Below the pieces are notes generated by a model. The model saw nothing but the letters and a program-made list of their open reading frames with translations, searched no databases and was not told the DNA's origin. From Sphaerolaimus hirsutus (taxonomy: Eukaryota > Nematoda > Chromadorea > Monhysterida > Sphaerolaimidae), in the NCBI GenBank assembly GCA_964036195.1, contig OZ038453.1:3983469-4047468 (forward strand): DNA of 64,000 nt, written 5' to 3'. Shown in pieces: positions 18,773-30,400 of the stretch (its first letter is position 1; each line of letters begins with the position of its first letter). Both the position numbers and the translations under genes were made by a program.

Positions 18773-21007
18773 GGGTAAAATTCAGCAGGTAATTCATGCG
18801 TAAAAGTAAACGACCAGCCCTCTCCGAAAATCCGATGACTCGAGAATGACCATGCATGGCTGGACAATGCCGAGCACTGCACAGGGAAAGTATCAGTGAA
18901 CATGAAGTTTGCTGTGCATCGCAATGCAAACACCAAACCTGCAGCCCCACGATGGCATGCTGGACTGGAACTTGCTGCAGCCCTGAAACTTTTGCATTGC
19001 TTTATAATAATTCCCTGGTTATTTCAAATGTCTTTTTAATTTAATTGAGAAGTGACACTTGATTTTCAATTTTTAATTAACCATAATGTTTTATTTTGCT
19101 AGGATGCCTTGTGACTATTTTTGTGCAAATGTAAATTCAGCTGTCAAAAGTTTATGTCTAGAGCAGGGCTTGCTAATGTGTTTATGTAATTTTATCACTA
19201 AGAAAGGCGTGCTGTTTGTTAAAATCTTTAACGCCCCTAGGTAACCTTTATTCCCAACCGACCAAACACATTTTTATTTAGGAACGGGTAATGGGTGGAT
19301 AAACTGGCTAAAAAATCTAAACTGTCAAACATGTACATGTGACACGTGCAGAGCACAACATATAGTGATGAGCACGGCAGTGCCCACAGTAATAATTCCC
19401 ATCACCTAGGGTGATCTGGTGAACTCAAAAGTGCTAGTGTCATTGTTGGTCGTGTTGAGCCTGTGAGTTTCCGCTCATTACCCCATGTTGATATGACCTT
19501 GAAAAATTCCCAGTTGAACACATTTTCAAAAACCTTGGTAGGGCGGGAGACTTAACCTTTGCCTTGCAGCTCAGTGTGATAACATAGCGACACGCCACCT
19601 GTTCAAAAAGATACAGTAATTCAATAATAAAAGCCCACCTCTTGAAGCTGTGAAATTAAGTTCGACTAAACATTGTATTAATTCATACACCAATGTTGTT
19701 ACGCTCCCCTGTGCCTTCAAATTACGCTGCTCATGTATAAGTTTATTGATGACTTTGCTAATTAATCATGCCATTGAATTAATTATCAAATTGCATTTTC
19801 ATCACATTTTTGAAGTTTTCAAGTGATCAATATTCTTGCCTTTGAATTCACATTTTACTGTTTTTGTTGTGTCTTAGTTTTCGCATTGATTTGTATTATG
19901 GTAGATTAGCAGTGATTATAAACCCCCCCCCTGTTTTTCAAGTTTTCACCCACTAGAGGTTCTACGACTTACTTGTGCTGACTGTGAATCAACTCAAAAA
20001 TTTGCTAAATAAATTTCCTGTGCAAACAAATTTGGTCCCCCTGAAGTATACTAACTAATTAACTGCTTGAATTTGATTTTAACTATTACAGATTAACCCA
20101 CAGTAATTAATAATTGAGCCCGGATCAGTATACCGACAGGTGAGTTGGCGTGTCCGTCCTCAGGAACTTGCCAGGGGCCAGATATAATTCTCGTGTAATG
20201 CACCCTATGTGGATGTAGTGCGCCTGAAATCAGGCATCCTCCCTACAGATTGTTTACGGTTGCCCTACCCTACACGCCAGGCTCCCGACCAGGCTGTCCG
20301 TGAGAGTATACCCCGTGGTATACAAGCATGGTATAGCAAGGCGCAAACACCTTTTTACTTAACTTAACTAGTAATTTTTTCCGCGGTATAAGTTACATTC
20401 ATTTATGCTAACGCGACACTTAAGGCATTATATGGGGTGGGCACAACAGGGGTCAATTGATTGTGCGTGTTAGCTATATTCATTAACGCGCATCATTTGG
20501 AAGAATGTGTGCTATACAAATTGTCATACCACGATGAAAACATTTTTTGCGGGTTAAGCGTGTTACAACTTACAGAACTCAACTCAGTAAATATATGTCC
20601 CCTGTGGTTTTTCAAAGAAATACGGTATTCATTTGAAATAAATCTTTTTTCACACTAATATAAATACGTTTTTACAATGGAAAAAAAAATTACGAAATGT
20701 GCCACAAGTTTTTTTTTCAGCAAATAATGGTAGGGTTCTTCAGGTGCTTTGCGATCTGCCTGTGTATACATAGTGCTTGATTTGTTGTATCTACCGGTGG
20801 AGTAATGATGACTTGAAAATATACCAGCAAAATATGATATGATGTGAGCATACTTTGTTCAAAAAGTACGTTTCATGTGTGCTTCAACAAGTGGAATGGC
20901 GGAACTTTTGGCGGCATATTCACAGAGCTGTGCCGCAATTTGTGTTCGCTTGCGGTTGACAAAACGCAATTCAATTTCATGTCGGGAGGTTGCCCTCAGG
21001 TGTAGGG
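18773..21007. other. Largely unique sequence, no confirmed gene
   Basis: Open segments exist on the minus strand at 18773-18980, in two overlapping frames, but neither is decisive. A G/C-balanced stretch at about 20120-20340 lacks frames and RNA-gene boxes. I see no transposon ends here apart from short homopolymers. Confidence 0.35.
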
Positions 21008-21793
21008 CACAGTTGTTAAAATACTGGTATTTTTGGAAAGTGTAAGTGTAAGTGTAAATACACTTTCCAAATTTTGAGTATGGATACCAAAAGTGTAAGG
21101 TATTTTAAAAATACCTAGGAAAGTGTAAAAAAAAGTGTAAGTGTAAAAAATTTTTTTAGAAAGAGCTCTCACTGTTGAGCATTAAAAAACACCACTGTTT
21201 TCACCTTTAGATCACTTTATTTGTCATTTTCATGCATTATTTCACATTTTACTGCATTTTATAAAACATTTCAGACTGTAACAAATACTGTAGTGGTATG
21301 AAGTTCCCTAATAATGGCACTTTTTCATTGTTGGTATTTTACTGATTAAGCAATGCAATACACACTGTTTAAATGCAAGAATGGAAATGTCAATGCAAAA
21401 GCCAGTTGACTTTGTGTCAGCTGGTGAATTTCCATTGATCTTGTCCTTTTTTTACAAAAGTATAATGAACTGTAGAATACCACAAGTACTGCTCAAAGGT
21501 TGGAGATCAAAGGCTAGTTTGTACATTTGTCATATTTTCAACATTCAATGCATAACTGCATGTGTGCACTGTGCAGTTATTTTTTGTACATGACCCTATT
21601 ATTTATGCTTTCTCAAAAGCATAAAACAGGACCACCTGAAAGAAAAAAATACACTTTCTGTACCCGGGTATTTTGCTCAGGAAAGTGTAAAAAAGTGTAT
21701 GGGTATTTTATGAAAGTGTAAGTGTAAGTGTAAATATAAATACCCATTTACCCGGGTATTTCGGGTAAGTGTAAATACACTTTCGCAACTCTG
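21008..21793. mobile_element. hAT-like MITE, CAGAGTTG-type ends, AGTGTA word array
   Basis: Starts CACAGTTGTTAAAATACTGG and ends TTTCGCAACTCTG, with perfect 8-bp duplications GTGTAGGG (21000-21007, 21794-21801). It aligns with 5980-6800 and 51345-52169, but its repeated word is AGTGTA at nearly every place where those carry AACGTA. 786 bp, no transposase frame. Confidence 0.9.
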
Positions 21794-22540
21794 GTGTAGG
21801 GCAACCATTCAACTTGTTGGGAGGCTGCCCGATTTCGGCACATTATTCACCAAAATGTTTAGGACATAAAAAAGAAAATGTCCAAAATGTTCAAAACATA
21901 AAAAAGATGAGCGACAACAAGCGTGTCCCGCCGCTGGCACCCACTTCTCCCATGTCGTGCAGATCGAGTATAAAATGTGTGCACATTCATTTCATCGTTG
22001 ATCTGAATACTCTACCTTGCTAATAGAAGAGCAGTTCTATTTATTGGCTGCCATTCTAAAGGTACGCCCTTCTATTAGAAGAAATGTGGCAAAAAAACTG
22101 AATGTTTGGGCAATCAGCTGAATAACATCTGAATAAAAATGAAATCTTGAAATAGAATGACATGTTAGCACTGATAAAAAGCTATTGCTCTTCTTAAAAG
22201 AGGGTGATAGTGAATGAAATCAACTGTGAATGGAATGGAATCCGTCCATTCAATTTTGAATTTGAGACATGAGTAATTAAAAACATAAGTACCTAAATGG
22301 AACAAAACTGTACAGTCAAAAGTCTGTATATCTTTACTAACGTTTACCGCTCCCGACAGCATTTTTGTGGAGGGCAGATTTTTATTTCTTTTTTTATTTT
22401 GTCAGCCACGCGCCCGTCAAAACGCATGAATTGAATTGGAAATTGATGTGTCGGGTGCCTTTCACGCATAACTTGGCTATCACTTGTACACGGGTTTGTC
22501 GGGCATGTAGGGATATGTGTGTAGGGTGTAGTGCATAACT
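21794..22540. other. Spacer with a TTCTATTAGAAG fragment
   Basis: 22021-22090 carries CTTCTATTAGAAG-type sequence of the family seen at 60350-60445. The rest is AT-rich. A minus-strand open segment at 22344-22649 overlaps the block described next. Confidence 0.35.
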
Positions 22541-22780
22541 TAGGAAAATTTGTAGGGAGAATCAAATCTGGCCCCATGATCTCAATGGGTTCTGGTGACT
22601 GTTCCTGAATTGCATGTAAAACTTTCCCCTGTACCCAAAAACATCTCATTAATTATTAAGAGCGCACACACGCATAAGGGTCTGGAACGTCGATTTTCCG
22701 CGGCATAAATCCGACGAGTGGTGTAATTGTGGAGAGAAAAATGGAAATTAATGTGAAAACATTTTGATAAAATATCTGAC
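22541..22780 (-). other. 220-bp block homologous to 44424-44650 (inverted)
   Basis: The minus strand aligns with the plus strand at 44424-44650, sharing GTCAGATATTTTA, ACTCGTCGGATT and CAGGAACARTCACCAGAACCC. In one frame both read SDIL and then TRRI. Near one end both read EQSPEP(I/L)E after an AG. It is either an exon pair of a duplicated gene or part of an unrecognised mobile element. The foldback at 22782-23173 abuts the shared block. Confidence 0.4.
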
Positions 22781-22781
22781 A

Positions 22782-23173
22782 ATGACTTATTTTCATTTTT
22801 TCATATTTTTTATTAAATTGTCATGTTTAATAATCAATATTTTGCAGAAATTTATTATGTGCGAGATGTGAAACTCGAATTAGAGGGAAAAACGTTCGAT
22901 GAAAAATGGTCTGCCATCAAATCAATTTAGCGGTGATGCCCTAAAATCAATTTGTTGGCAGTCATTGCATGCAATAGCCTCAACAAATTGATTTTAGGGC
23001 CTCGCCGCAAAATTGATTTTTCAGACCATTTTTCGGACAGGCGGACAATTTTTCATCGAACGTTTTTCGCTCTAATTCGAGTTTCACATTTCGCACATAA
23101 TAAATTTCTGCAAAATATTGATTATTAAACATGACCTTTTAATGAAAAATATGAAAAAATGAAAATAAGTCAT
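22782..23173. repeat. 390-bp foldback (ATGACTTATTTTC ends)
   Basis: A long inverted repeat from ATGACTTATTTTC to GAAAATAAGTCAT with arms of about 190 bp that pair nearly throughout (GTGCGAGATGTGAAACTCG and its complement, CGTTCGATGAAAAATGGTC and its complement). The centre is near TTGCATGCAA at 22965. Confidence 0.85.
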
Positions 23174-23183
23174 CTTTTGGTGA

Positions 23184-23250
23184 CGTTGAATTTGTCGCAT
23201 CACCTTCTATTGATCGTTATGCTGTAATTCCACCTTACTTGGTGCCAATT
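23184..23250 (+). other. Exon-like conserved block, partner of 18706-18772
   Basis: Plus strand reads SSFGDVEFVASPSIDRYAV after ATAAG. See 18706-18772. It directly follows the foldback, which may have inserted at or near an exon border. Confidence 0.3.
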
Positions 23251-23260
23251 TTCGCATAAT

Positions 23261-23478
23261 ACCGTGTTACCTGGAATTCCCCCTCCTTGAATCAACGCCC
23301 CCTCGAAATACCCACCTAAAATTAGGCTGAGGAAAAAATAACCCACCCCCCCCCTCGAAATACCCCCCTAAAGTTGAGTGTAATGAGAACTACACGACAA
23401 ATTCTGCAGTTTGTGATATGTACAATGCAGAACACATGTTAAAACCGATGATTAAGTGACGTTAGGGAAGGGTTAATG
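23261..23478. mobile_element. Truncated TACCGTATT-type MITE
   Basis: Starts TACCGTGTTACCTGG and aligns with the left half of 35267-35661 (CTCGAAATACCC, GCAGTTTGTG, CAGAACACATGTTAAAA). It stops exactly where the composite foldback begins. Confidence 0.6.
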
Positions 23479-23639
23479 TGTATATGAGTCAGTCTACGAG
23501 TCAGTAGCCAAAAGTTGGACACATCAAAAAAAAATTTATTTTCTTAAAGTCTTGCTTGTATAACACTGATAAAAAAATGATATTTCATTTTTTCTGTTTC
23601 CTCTTATATATAGCAAAATTGAGCATTTTAGCATGGAAT

Positions 23640-26540
23640 GGTGACATGAGGTGATCGCATCAAGACTGAGGCCAAAACTAAGGAGACGTAATGGCTATAT
23701 TTTATACCGTTGCGTAGCTGAGAACATCCTCTTTCAGAATCCACAGCCTCCCCAGAAGCTCGCGTTAGCATATTAATACCTAAGATTTCAAAACATGCTG
23801 CGCGCACTACTCTTGGGTGATCACATCTCATGTGAGGCCGGAACTAAGGAGACGTAACGGCTATATTTTATACTGTTGCGAAGCTGAGAACATCCCCTTT
23901 CAGAATCCACAGCCTCCCCAGAGCCTCGTGTTAGCATTTTTATACCTAAGATTTCAAAACGTGTTGTGCGCACTACTCTTGGGTGATCGCATCGCATGTG
24001 AGGTCAGAACCAGGAAAAACTAAATGCTGTGGTCTATACCATTGGAAAGCTGAGAAAATTCTCTTTCAGAATCTACCACTCTCAAGAAGGTTCACCGTCA
24101 CGATTTTATACCTAAGATTTCAAAACGTGCTGCATGCACTACTCTTGGGTGATTGCATCTCATGTGAGGCCGGAACTAAGGAGACGTAACGGCTATATTT
24201 TATACCGTTGCGTAGCTGAGAACATCCTCTTTCAGAATCCACAGCCTCCTCAGAAGCTCGCGTTAGCATATTTATACCTAAGATTTCAAAACATGCTGCG
24301 CGCACTACTCTTGGGTGATCACATCTCATGTGGGGCCGGAACTAAGGAGACGTAACGGCAATATTTTATACCGTTGCAATGCTGAGAACATCCCCTTTCA
24401 GAATCCACAGCCTCCCCAGAGGCTCGCGTTAGCATTTTTATACCTAAGATTTCAAAACGTGCTGCATGCACTACTCTTGGGTGATTGCATCTCATGTGAG
24501 GCCGGAACTAAGGAGATGTAACGGCTATATTTTATACCGTTGCGTAGCTGAGAACATCCCCTTTCAGAATCCACAGCCTCCCCAGAGGCTCGCGTTAGCA
24601 TTTTTATACCTAAGATTTCAAAACGTGTTGTGCGCACTACTCTTGGGTGATCACATCTCATGTGGGGCCGGAACTAAGGAGACGTAACGGCAATATTTTA
24701 TACCGTTGCGATGCTGAGAACATCCCCTTTCAGAATCCACAGCCTCCCCAGAGGCTTGCATTAGCATTTTTATACCTAAGATTTCAGAACGTGCTGCATG
24801 CACTACTCTTGGGTAGGGTGTCAAAAATTTTATTTTACGGAAAACGGAAACGGAAACGGAAAAAAAATTTTCAGCGGCCAGAAAACGGAAAAAAATTTGC
24901 ACTTGGCGGAAACAGAAACGGAAAAAAAATTTCAGCAGCCGGAAAACGGAAGAGGCCGGAAAAACGGAAACGGAAAAATCAAATTTGCACGGAAATGGAA
25001 AAACTTGCTGGAATTTTGCCGGAAAACGGATAAAATTTGCTGAAATTTTGCTGGAAGTGGAAAAAATTTGCAGTAATTTTGCTGGAAACAGAAAATTTTG
25101 TACATCATTGACAATCTGCATGAATTTTTGCCAGTTTGGCTGATCAGAAAACCGAAAGTTGAGCCAGAAAAAGGTAAAATGAGGCGGAAAAATGGAAAAT
25201 TGAGGCGGAAAATGGAAAAAAGACAGAAAAACTGGAAATTGAGGCGGAAAACGGAAAAAAGGCGGAAAAACTGAAAATTTAGCTGGAAAACGGAAAATGA
25301 GCCGGAAAAACGGATTCGGAAAAAAATGTTGCCGGAAAACGGAACGGAAAACGGAAAAAATTTGCCTGCGGAAAACGGAAAACGGAAATTTGACACCCTA
25401 CTCTTGGGTGATTGCATCTCATGTGAGGCCGGAACTAAGGAGACGTAACGTCTATATTTTATACCGTTGTGTAGCTGAGAACATCCCCTTTCAGAATCCA
25501 CAGCCTCCCCAGAGGCTCGCGTTAGCATTTTTATACCTAAGATTTCAAAATGTGTTGTGCGCACTACTCTTGGGTGATCACATCTCATGTGGGGCCTGAA
25601 CTAAGGAGACCTAACGGCAATATTTTATACCGTTGCAATGCTGAGAACATCCCCTTTCAGAATCCACAGCCTCCCCAGAGGCTTGCATTAGCATTTTTTT
25701 ACCTAAGATTTTAAAACGTGCTGTGTGGCCTCATCGAGGGTCGATAGCATCACATGTGAGGTCGGAACCAGGAAAAACTAAATGCTGTGGTCTATACCAT
25801 TGGAAAGCTGAGAAAATTCTCTTTCAGAATCTACCACTCTCAAGAAGGTTCACAGTCACGATTTTATACCTAAGATTTCAAAACGTGCTGCATGCACTAC
25901 TCTTGGGTGATCGCATCTCATGTGAAACCAGAACTAAGGAGATGTAACGGCTATATTTTATACCGTTGCGAAGCTGAGAACATCCCCTTTCAGAATCCGC
26001 AGCCTCCCCAGGGGCTTGCATTAGCATTTTTATACCTAAGTATTCAAAACGTGCTGTGTGGCCTAATCGAGGGTCGATAGCATCACATGTGAGGTCGGAA
26101 CCAGAAAAAACTAAATGCTGTGGTCTATACCATTGGAAAGCTGAGAAAATTCTCTTTCAGAATCTACCACTCTCAAGAAGGTTCACGGTCACGATTTTAT
26201 ACCTAAGATTTCAAAACGTGCTGCATGCACTACTCTTGGGTGATCGCATCTCATGTGAGGCCAGAACTAAGGAGATGTAACAGCTATATTTTATACCGTT
26301 GCGAAGCTGAGAACATCCCCTTTCAGAATCCACAGCCTCCCCAGAGGCTCGTGTTAGCATTTTTATACCTAAGATTTCAAAACGTGCTGTGTGGCCTAAT
26401 TGAGGGTCGATAGCATCAAATGTGAGGTCGGAATCAGGAAAAACTAAATGCTGTGGTCTATACCATTGGAAAGCTGAGAAAATTCTCTTTCAGAATCTAC
26501 CACTCTCAAGAAGGTTCACTGTCACGATTTTATGACCGGT
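23640..26540 (+). repeat. Left satellite arm, ~166-bp units
   Basis: Units are marked by GGTGATCGCATCTCATGTGA and TATACCTAAGATTTCAAAAC. Two unit types occur: type 1 has GGAGACGTAACGGC and CACAGCCTCCCCAGAGG; type 2 has AAAACTAAATGCTGTGG and GAAGGTTCACCGTCACG. Short frames of 60-74 codons recur once per unit and are a by-product of the repeat. Interrupted at 24814-25400. Confidence 0.9.
24814..25400. mobile_element. hAT-like MITE, TAGGGTGTCAA ends, AAACGG array
   Basis: Perfect 8-bp duplication CTCTTGGG on both sides (24806-24813, 25401-25408). Inserted in a satellite unit, which resumes at once after it. The interior is GGAAACGGAAACGG-type. 587 bp. Confidence 0.95.
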
Positions 26541-27404
26541 TTATGACTAAAATCGGTTCACAAATGACCGAGCTATTGATGTTCAAAGTTTGCATGTTCT
26601 TGGCAACACCCAAAAAAACGCAAATTACAGTGTTTTTATAGACCCCCCCTATCTCCGGTCTGGGGGGTTGTAGAAAAAAATCGTCGGACTTGATACTAGC
26701 CCTGACCTGAAACCATAACATATCCAAATTTCAACATTTTTCGCCAAGCGGTTACCGAGTTATTAACGCGTGCTGACTAGGGTGTCAACAAACACTTTTT
26801 TGCGGAAAACGGAAACGGAAACGGAAAATTTTTTGCACATGCCGGAAAACGGAAACGGAAACGGAAAACCTTTTGCACTTGCCGGAAAACGGAAAACGGA
26901 AAAATGGAAGGCCGGAAAACGGAAACGGAAACGGAAAAATTTGCTGAAATTATGCCGGAAACGGAAAAAATTTGCTGAAATTTTGCCGGAAACAGAAAAA
27001 AATTTGCAGAAATTTATCCTGAATTAAAAATTTTTGCAGAAACCTCACTAGAAATAGGAAAAATTCACTTCATTGAGAACCTGCATGCATTTTTACGAGT
27101 TTGGCTGAAACAGAAAACAGAAAATTGAGCTGGAAAATGGAAAAAAGTTGGAAAAACAGACGATTGAACCGGAAAACAGAAAAAGGCGGAAAAACTGAAA
27201 AAAATTGCCGGAAAACGGAAAATGAGCCGGAAAAACGGAAACGGAAACGGAAAAAAAATTTAGCAGCCGGAAAACGGAAACGGAAACGGAAAAAAATTTG
27301 CCTGCGGAAAGCGGAAACGGAAAACGGAAAACGGAAAGTTGACACCCTAGTGCTGACCGGCTGACCCCCCCCCCAAAAAATGCTAACCCCAAAATCCGCT
27401 ATGG
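26541..27404. other. Centre of the composite foldback
   Basis: Non-satellite spacer between the inverted arms. 26541-26700 (AAATCGG, AAATGAC.GAG.TATT, TTTTTATAGACCCCCC) resembles 40820-40925. Most of the rest is the inserted element 26778-27349, then a C-run. Confidence 0.5.
26778..27349. mobile_element. hAT-like MITE, TAGGGTGTCAA ends, AAACGG array
   Basis: Perfect 8-bp duplication GTGCTGAC (26770-26777, 27350-27357). The interior is (GGAAAC)n/(GGAAAAC)n around a core near 27050-27110 (CTGCATGCATTTTTACGAG) shared in form with its sisters. 572 bp. Confidence 0.95.
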
Positions 27405-30400
27405 GCGCATTCCACGTTTTCAAATCTTATGTATAAAATCGTGACGGTGAACCTTCTGGAGAGTGGCAGTTTCTGAAAGAGAATTTTCTAAGCTTTCGAA
27501 TGGTATAGACCACAGCATTGAGTTTTTCCTGGTTCCGGCCCCACATGCGATACAATCAACCCTAGATTAGGGCGCACATCAAGTTTTGAAATCTTAGGTA
27601 TAAAAAAGCTAACGCGAGCCTCCGGGGAGGCTGTGGATTCTGAAAGAGGAGGTTCTCAGCTTCGCAACGGTATCAAATATAGCTGTTACGTCTCCTTAGT
27701 TCCGGCCTCACATGTGATATGATCGACCCTGGATTTCTGCAAACCGCATGTTTTGAAATCTTAGGTATAAAATCGTGACGGTGAACCTTCTGGAGAGTGG
27801 TACTATCTGAAAGAGAATTATCTCAGCTTTCCAATGGTATGAATCACAGCATTTAGTTTTTTCTGGTTCCGGCCTCACATGCAATACAATCAACCCTTGA
27901 TTGGGGCGCATTCCACGTTTTCAAATCTTATGTATAAAATCGTGACAGTGAACCTTCTGGAAAGTGGCAGTTTCTGAAAGAGAATTTTCTAAGCTTTCGA
28001 ATGGTATAGACAACAGCATTGAGTTTTTCCTGGTTCCGGCCCCACATGCGATACAGTCAACCCTAGATTAGGGCGCACATCACGTTTTGAAATCTTAGGT
28101 ATAAAAAAGCTAACGCGAGCCTCCGGGGAGGCTGTGGATTCTGAAAGAGGATGTTCTCAGCTTCGCAACGGTATCAAATATAGCCGTTACGTCTCCTTAG
28201 TTCCGGCCTCACATGCGATACGATCGACCCTGGATTTCTGCAAACCGCATGTTTTGAAATCTTAGGTATAAAAATCCTAACGCGAGCCTCTGGGGAGGCT
28301 GTGAATTCTGAAAGAGGATGTTCTCAGCTTCGCAACGGTATCAAATATAGCCGTTACGTCTCCTTAGTTCCGGCCTCACATGCGATACGATTGACCCTGG
28401 ATTTCTGCAAACAGCACATTTTCAAATCTTATGTATAAAATTGTGACGGTGAACCTTCTGGAAAGTGGCAGTTTCTGAAAGAGAATTTTCTAAGCTTTCC
28501 AATGGTGTGAATCACAGCATTTAGTTTTTCCTGGTTCCGGCCTCACATGCGATACGATCGACCCTAGATTGGGGCGCATTCCATGTTTTCAAATCTTATG
28601 TATAAAATCGTGACGGTGAACCTTCTGGAGAGTGGTAGATTCTGAAAGAGAATTTTCTAAGCTTTCCAATGGTATAGACCACAGCATTTAGTTTTTCCTG
28701 GTTCCGGCCCCACATGCGATACAATTAACCCTAGATTAGAGCGCACATCATGTTTTGAAATCTTAGGTATAAAAATGCTAACGCGAGCCTCTGGGGAGGC
28801 TGTGGATTCTGAAAGAGGAGGTTCTCAGCTTCGCAACGGTATCAAATATAGCTGTTACGTCTCCTTAGTTCCGGCCTCACATGCGATACGATCGACCCTG
28901 GATTTCTGCAAACCGCATGTTTTGAAATCTTAGGTATAAAAATCCTAACGCGAGCCTCTGGGGAGGCTGTGAATTCTGAAAGAGGATGTTCTCAGCTTTG
29001 CAACGGTATCAAATATAGCCGTTACGTCTCCTTAGTTCCAGCCTCACATGCGATACGATTGACCCTGGATTTCTGCAAACAGCACATTTTCAAATCTTAT
29101 GTATAAAATCGTGACGGTGAACCTTCTGGAAAGTGGCAGTTTCTGAAAGAGAATTTTCTAAGCTTTCCAATGGTGTGATTCACAGCATTTAGTTTTTCCT
29201 GGTTCCGGCCTCACATGCGATACGATCGACCCTAGATTGGGGCGCATTCCATGTTTTCAAATCTTATGTATAACATTGTGACGGTGAACCTTCTGGAGAG
29301 TGGTAGATTCTGAAAGAGAATTTTCTAAGCTTTCCAATGGTATAGACCACAGCATTTAGTTTTTCCTGGCTCCGGCCTCACATGTGATACGATTGACCAT
29401 AGATTGGGGTGCATTCCATGCTTTCAAATCTTATGTATCAAATCGTGATGGTGAACCTTCTGGAGAGTGGTAGATTCTGAAAGAGAATTTTCTAAGCTTT
29501 CCAATGGTATAGACCACAGCATTTAGTTTTTTTCTGGTTCTGGCCCCACATGCAATACAATTAACCCTATATTAGAGCGCACATCATGTTTTGAAATCTT
29601 AGGTATAAAAATGCTAACGCGAGCCTCTGGGGAGGCTATGGATTCTGAAAGAGTAGGTTCTCAGCTTTGCAACGGTATCAAATATAGCCGTTACGTCTCC
29701 TAAGTTTTGGCCTCACATGTGATACAATCGACCCTCGATTTCTGCAAAAAGCACGTTTTGAAATCTTATGTATACAAATCCTAACGCGAGCCTCTGGGGA
29801 GGCTGTGAATTCTGAAAGAGGATGTTCTCAGCTTCGCAACGGTATCAAATATAGCCATTACGTCTCCTTAGTTCCGGCCTCACATGCGATACGATTGACC
29901 CTGGATTTCTGCAAACAGCACATTTTCAAATCTTATGTATAAAATCGTGACGGTGAACCTTCTGGAAAGTGGCAGTTTCTGAAAGACAATTTTCTAAGCT
30001 TTCCAATGGTATATACCACAGCATTTAGTTTTTCCTGGTTCCGGCCCCACATGCGATACAATTAACCCTAGATTAGAGCGCACATCATGTTTTGAAATCT
30101 TAGGTATAAAAATGCTAACGCGAGCCTCTGGGGAGGCTATGGATTCTGAAAGAGGAGGTTCTCAGCTTTGCAACGGTATCAAATATAGCCGTTACGTCTC
30201 CTTAGTTCCGGCCTCACATGCGATACGATCGACCCTGGATTTCTGCAAACCGCATGTTTTGAAATCTTAGGTATAAAATCGTGACGGTGAACCTTCTGGA
30301 AAGTGGCAGTTTCTGAAAGAGAATTTTCTAAGCTTTCCAATGGTATATACCACAGCATTTAGTTTTTCCTGGTTCCGGCCCCACATGCGATACAATTAAC

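Noticed and set aside
20120-20340. SINE or small RNA gene
   Set aside because: The GC-balanced stretch looked RNA-like, but I could find no A/B boxes, tRNA-like fold or repeated copy in the window.
23817-26413. Repeated 60-74 residue frames starting MI(T/A)SHV.PE as a tandem gene family
   Set aside because: They follow the satellite period, are interrupted unit by unit, and have no codon-level constraint. They are by-products of the repeat.
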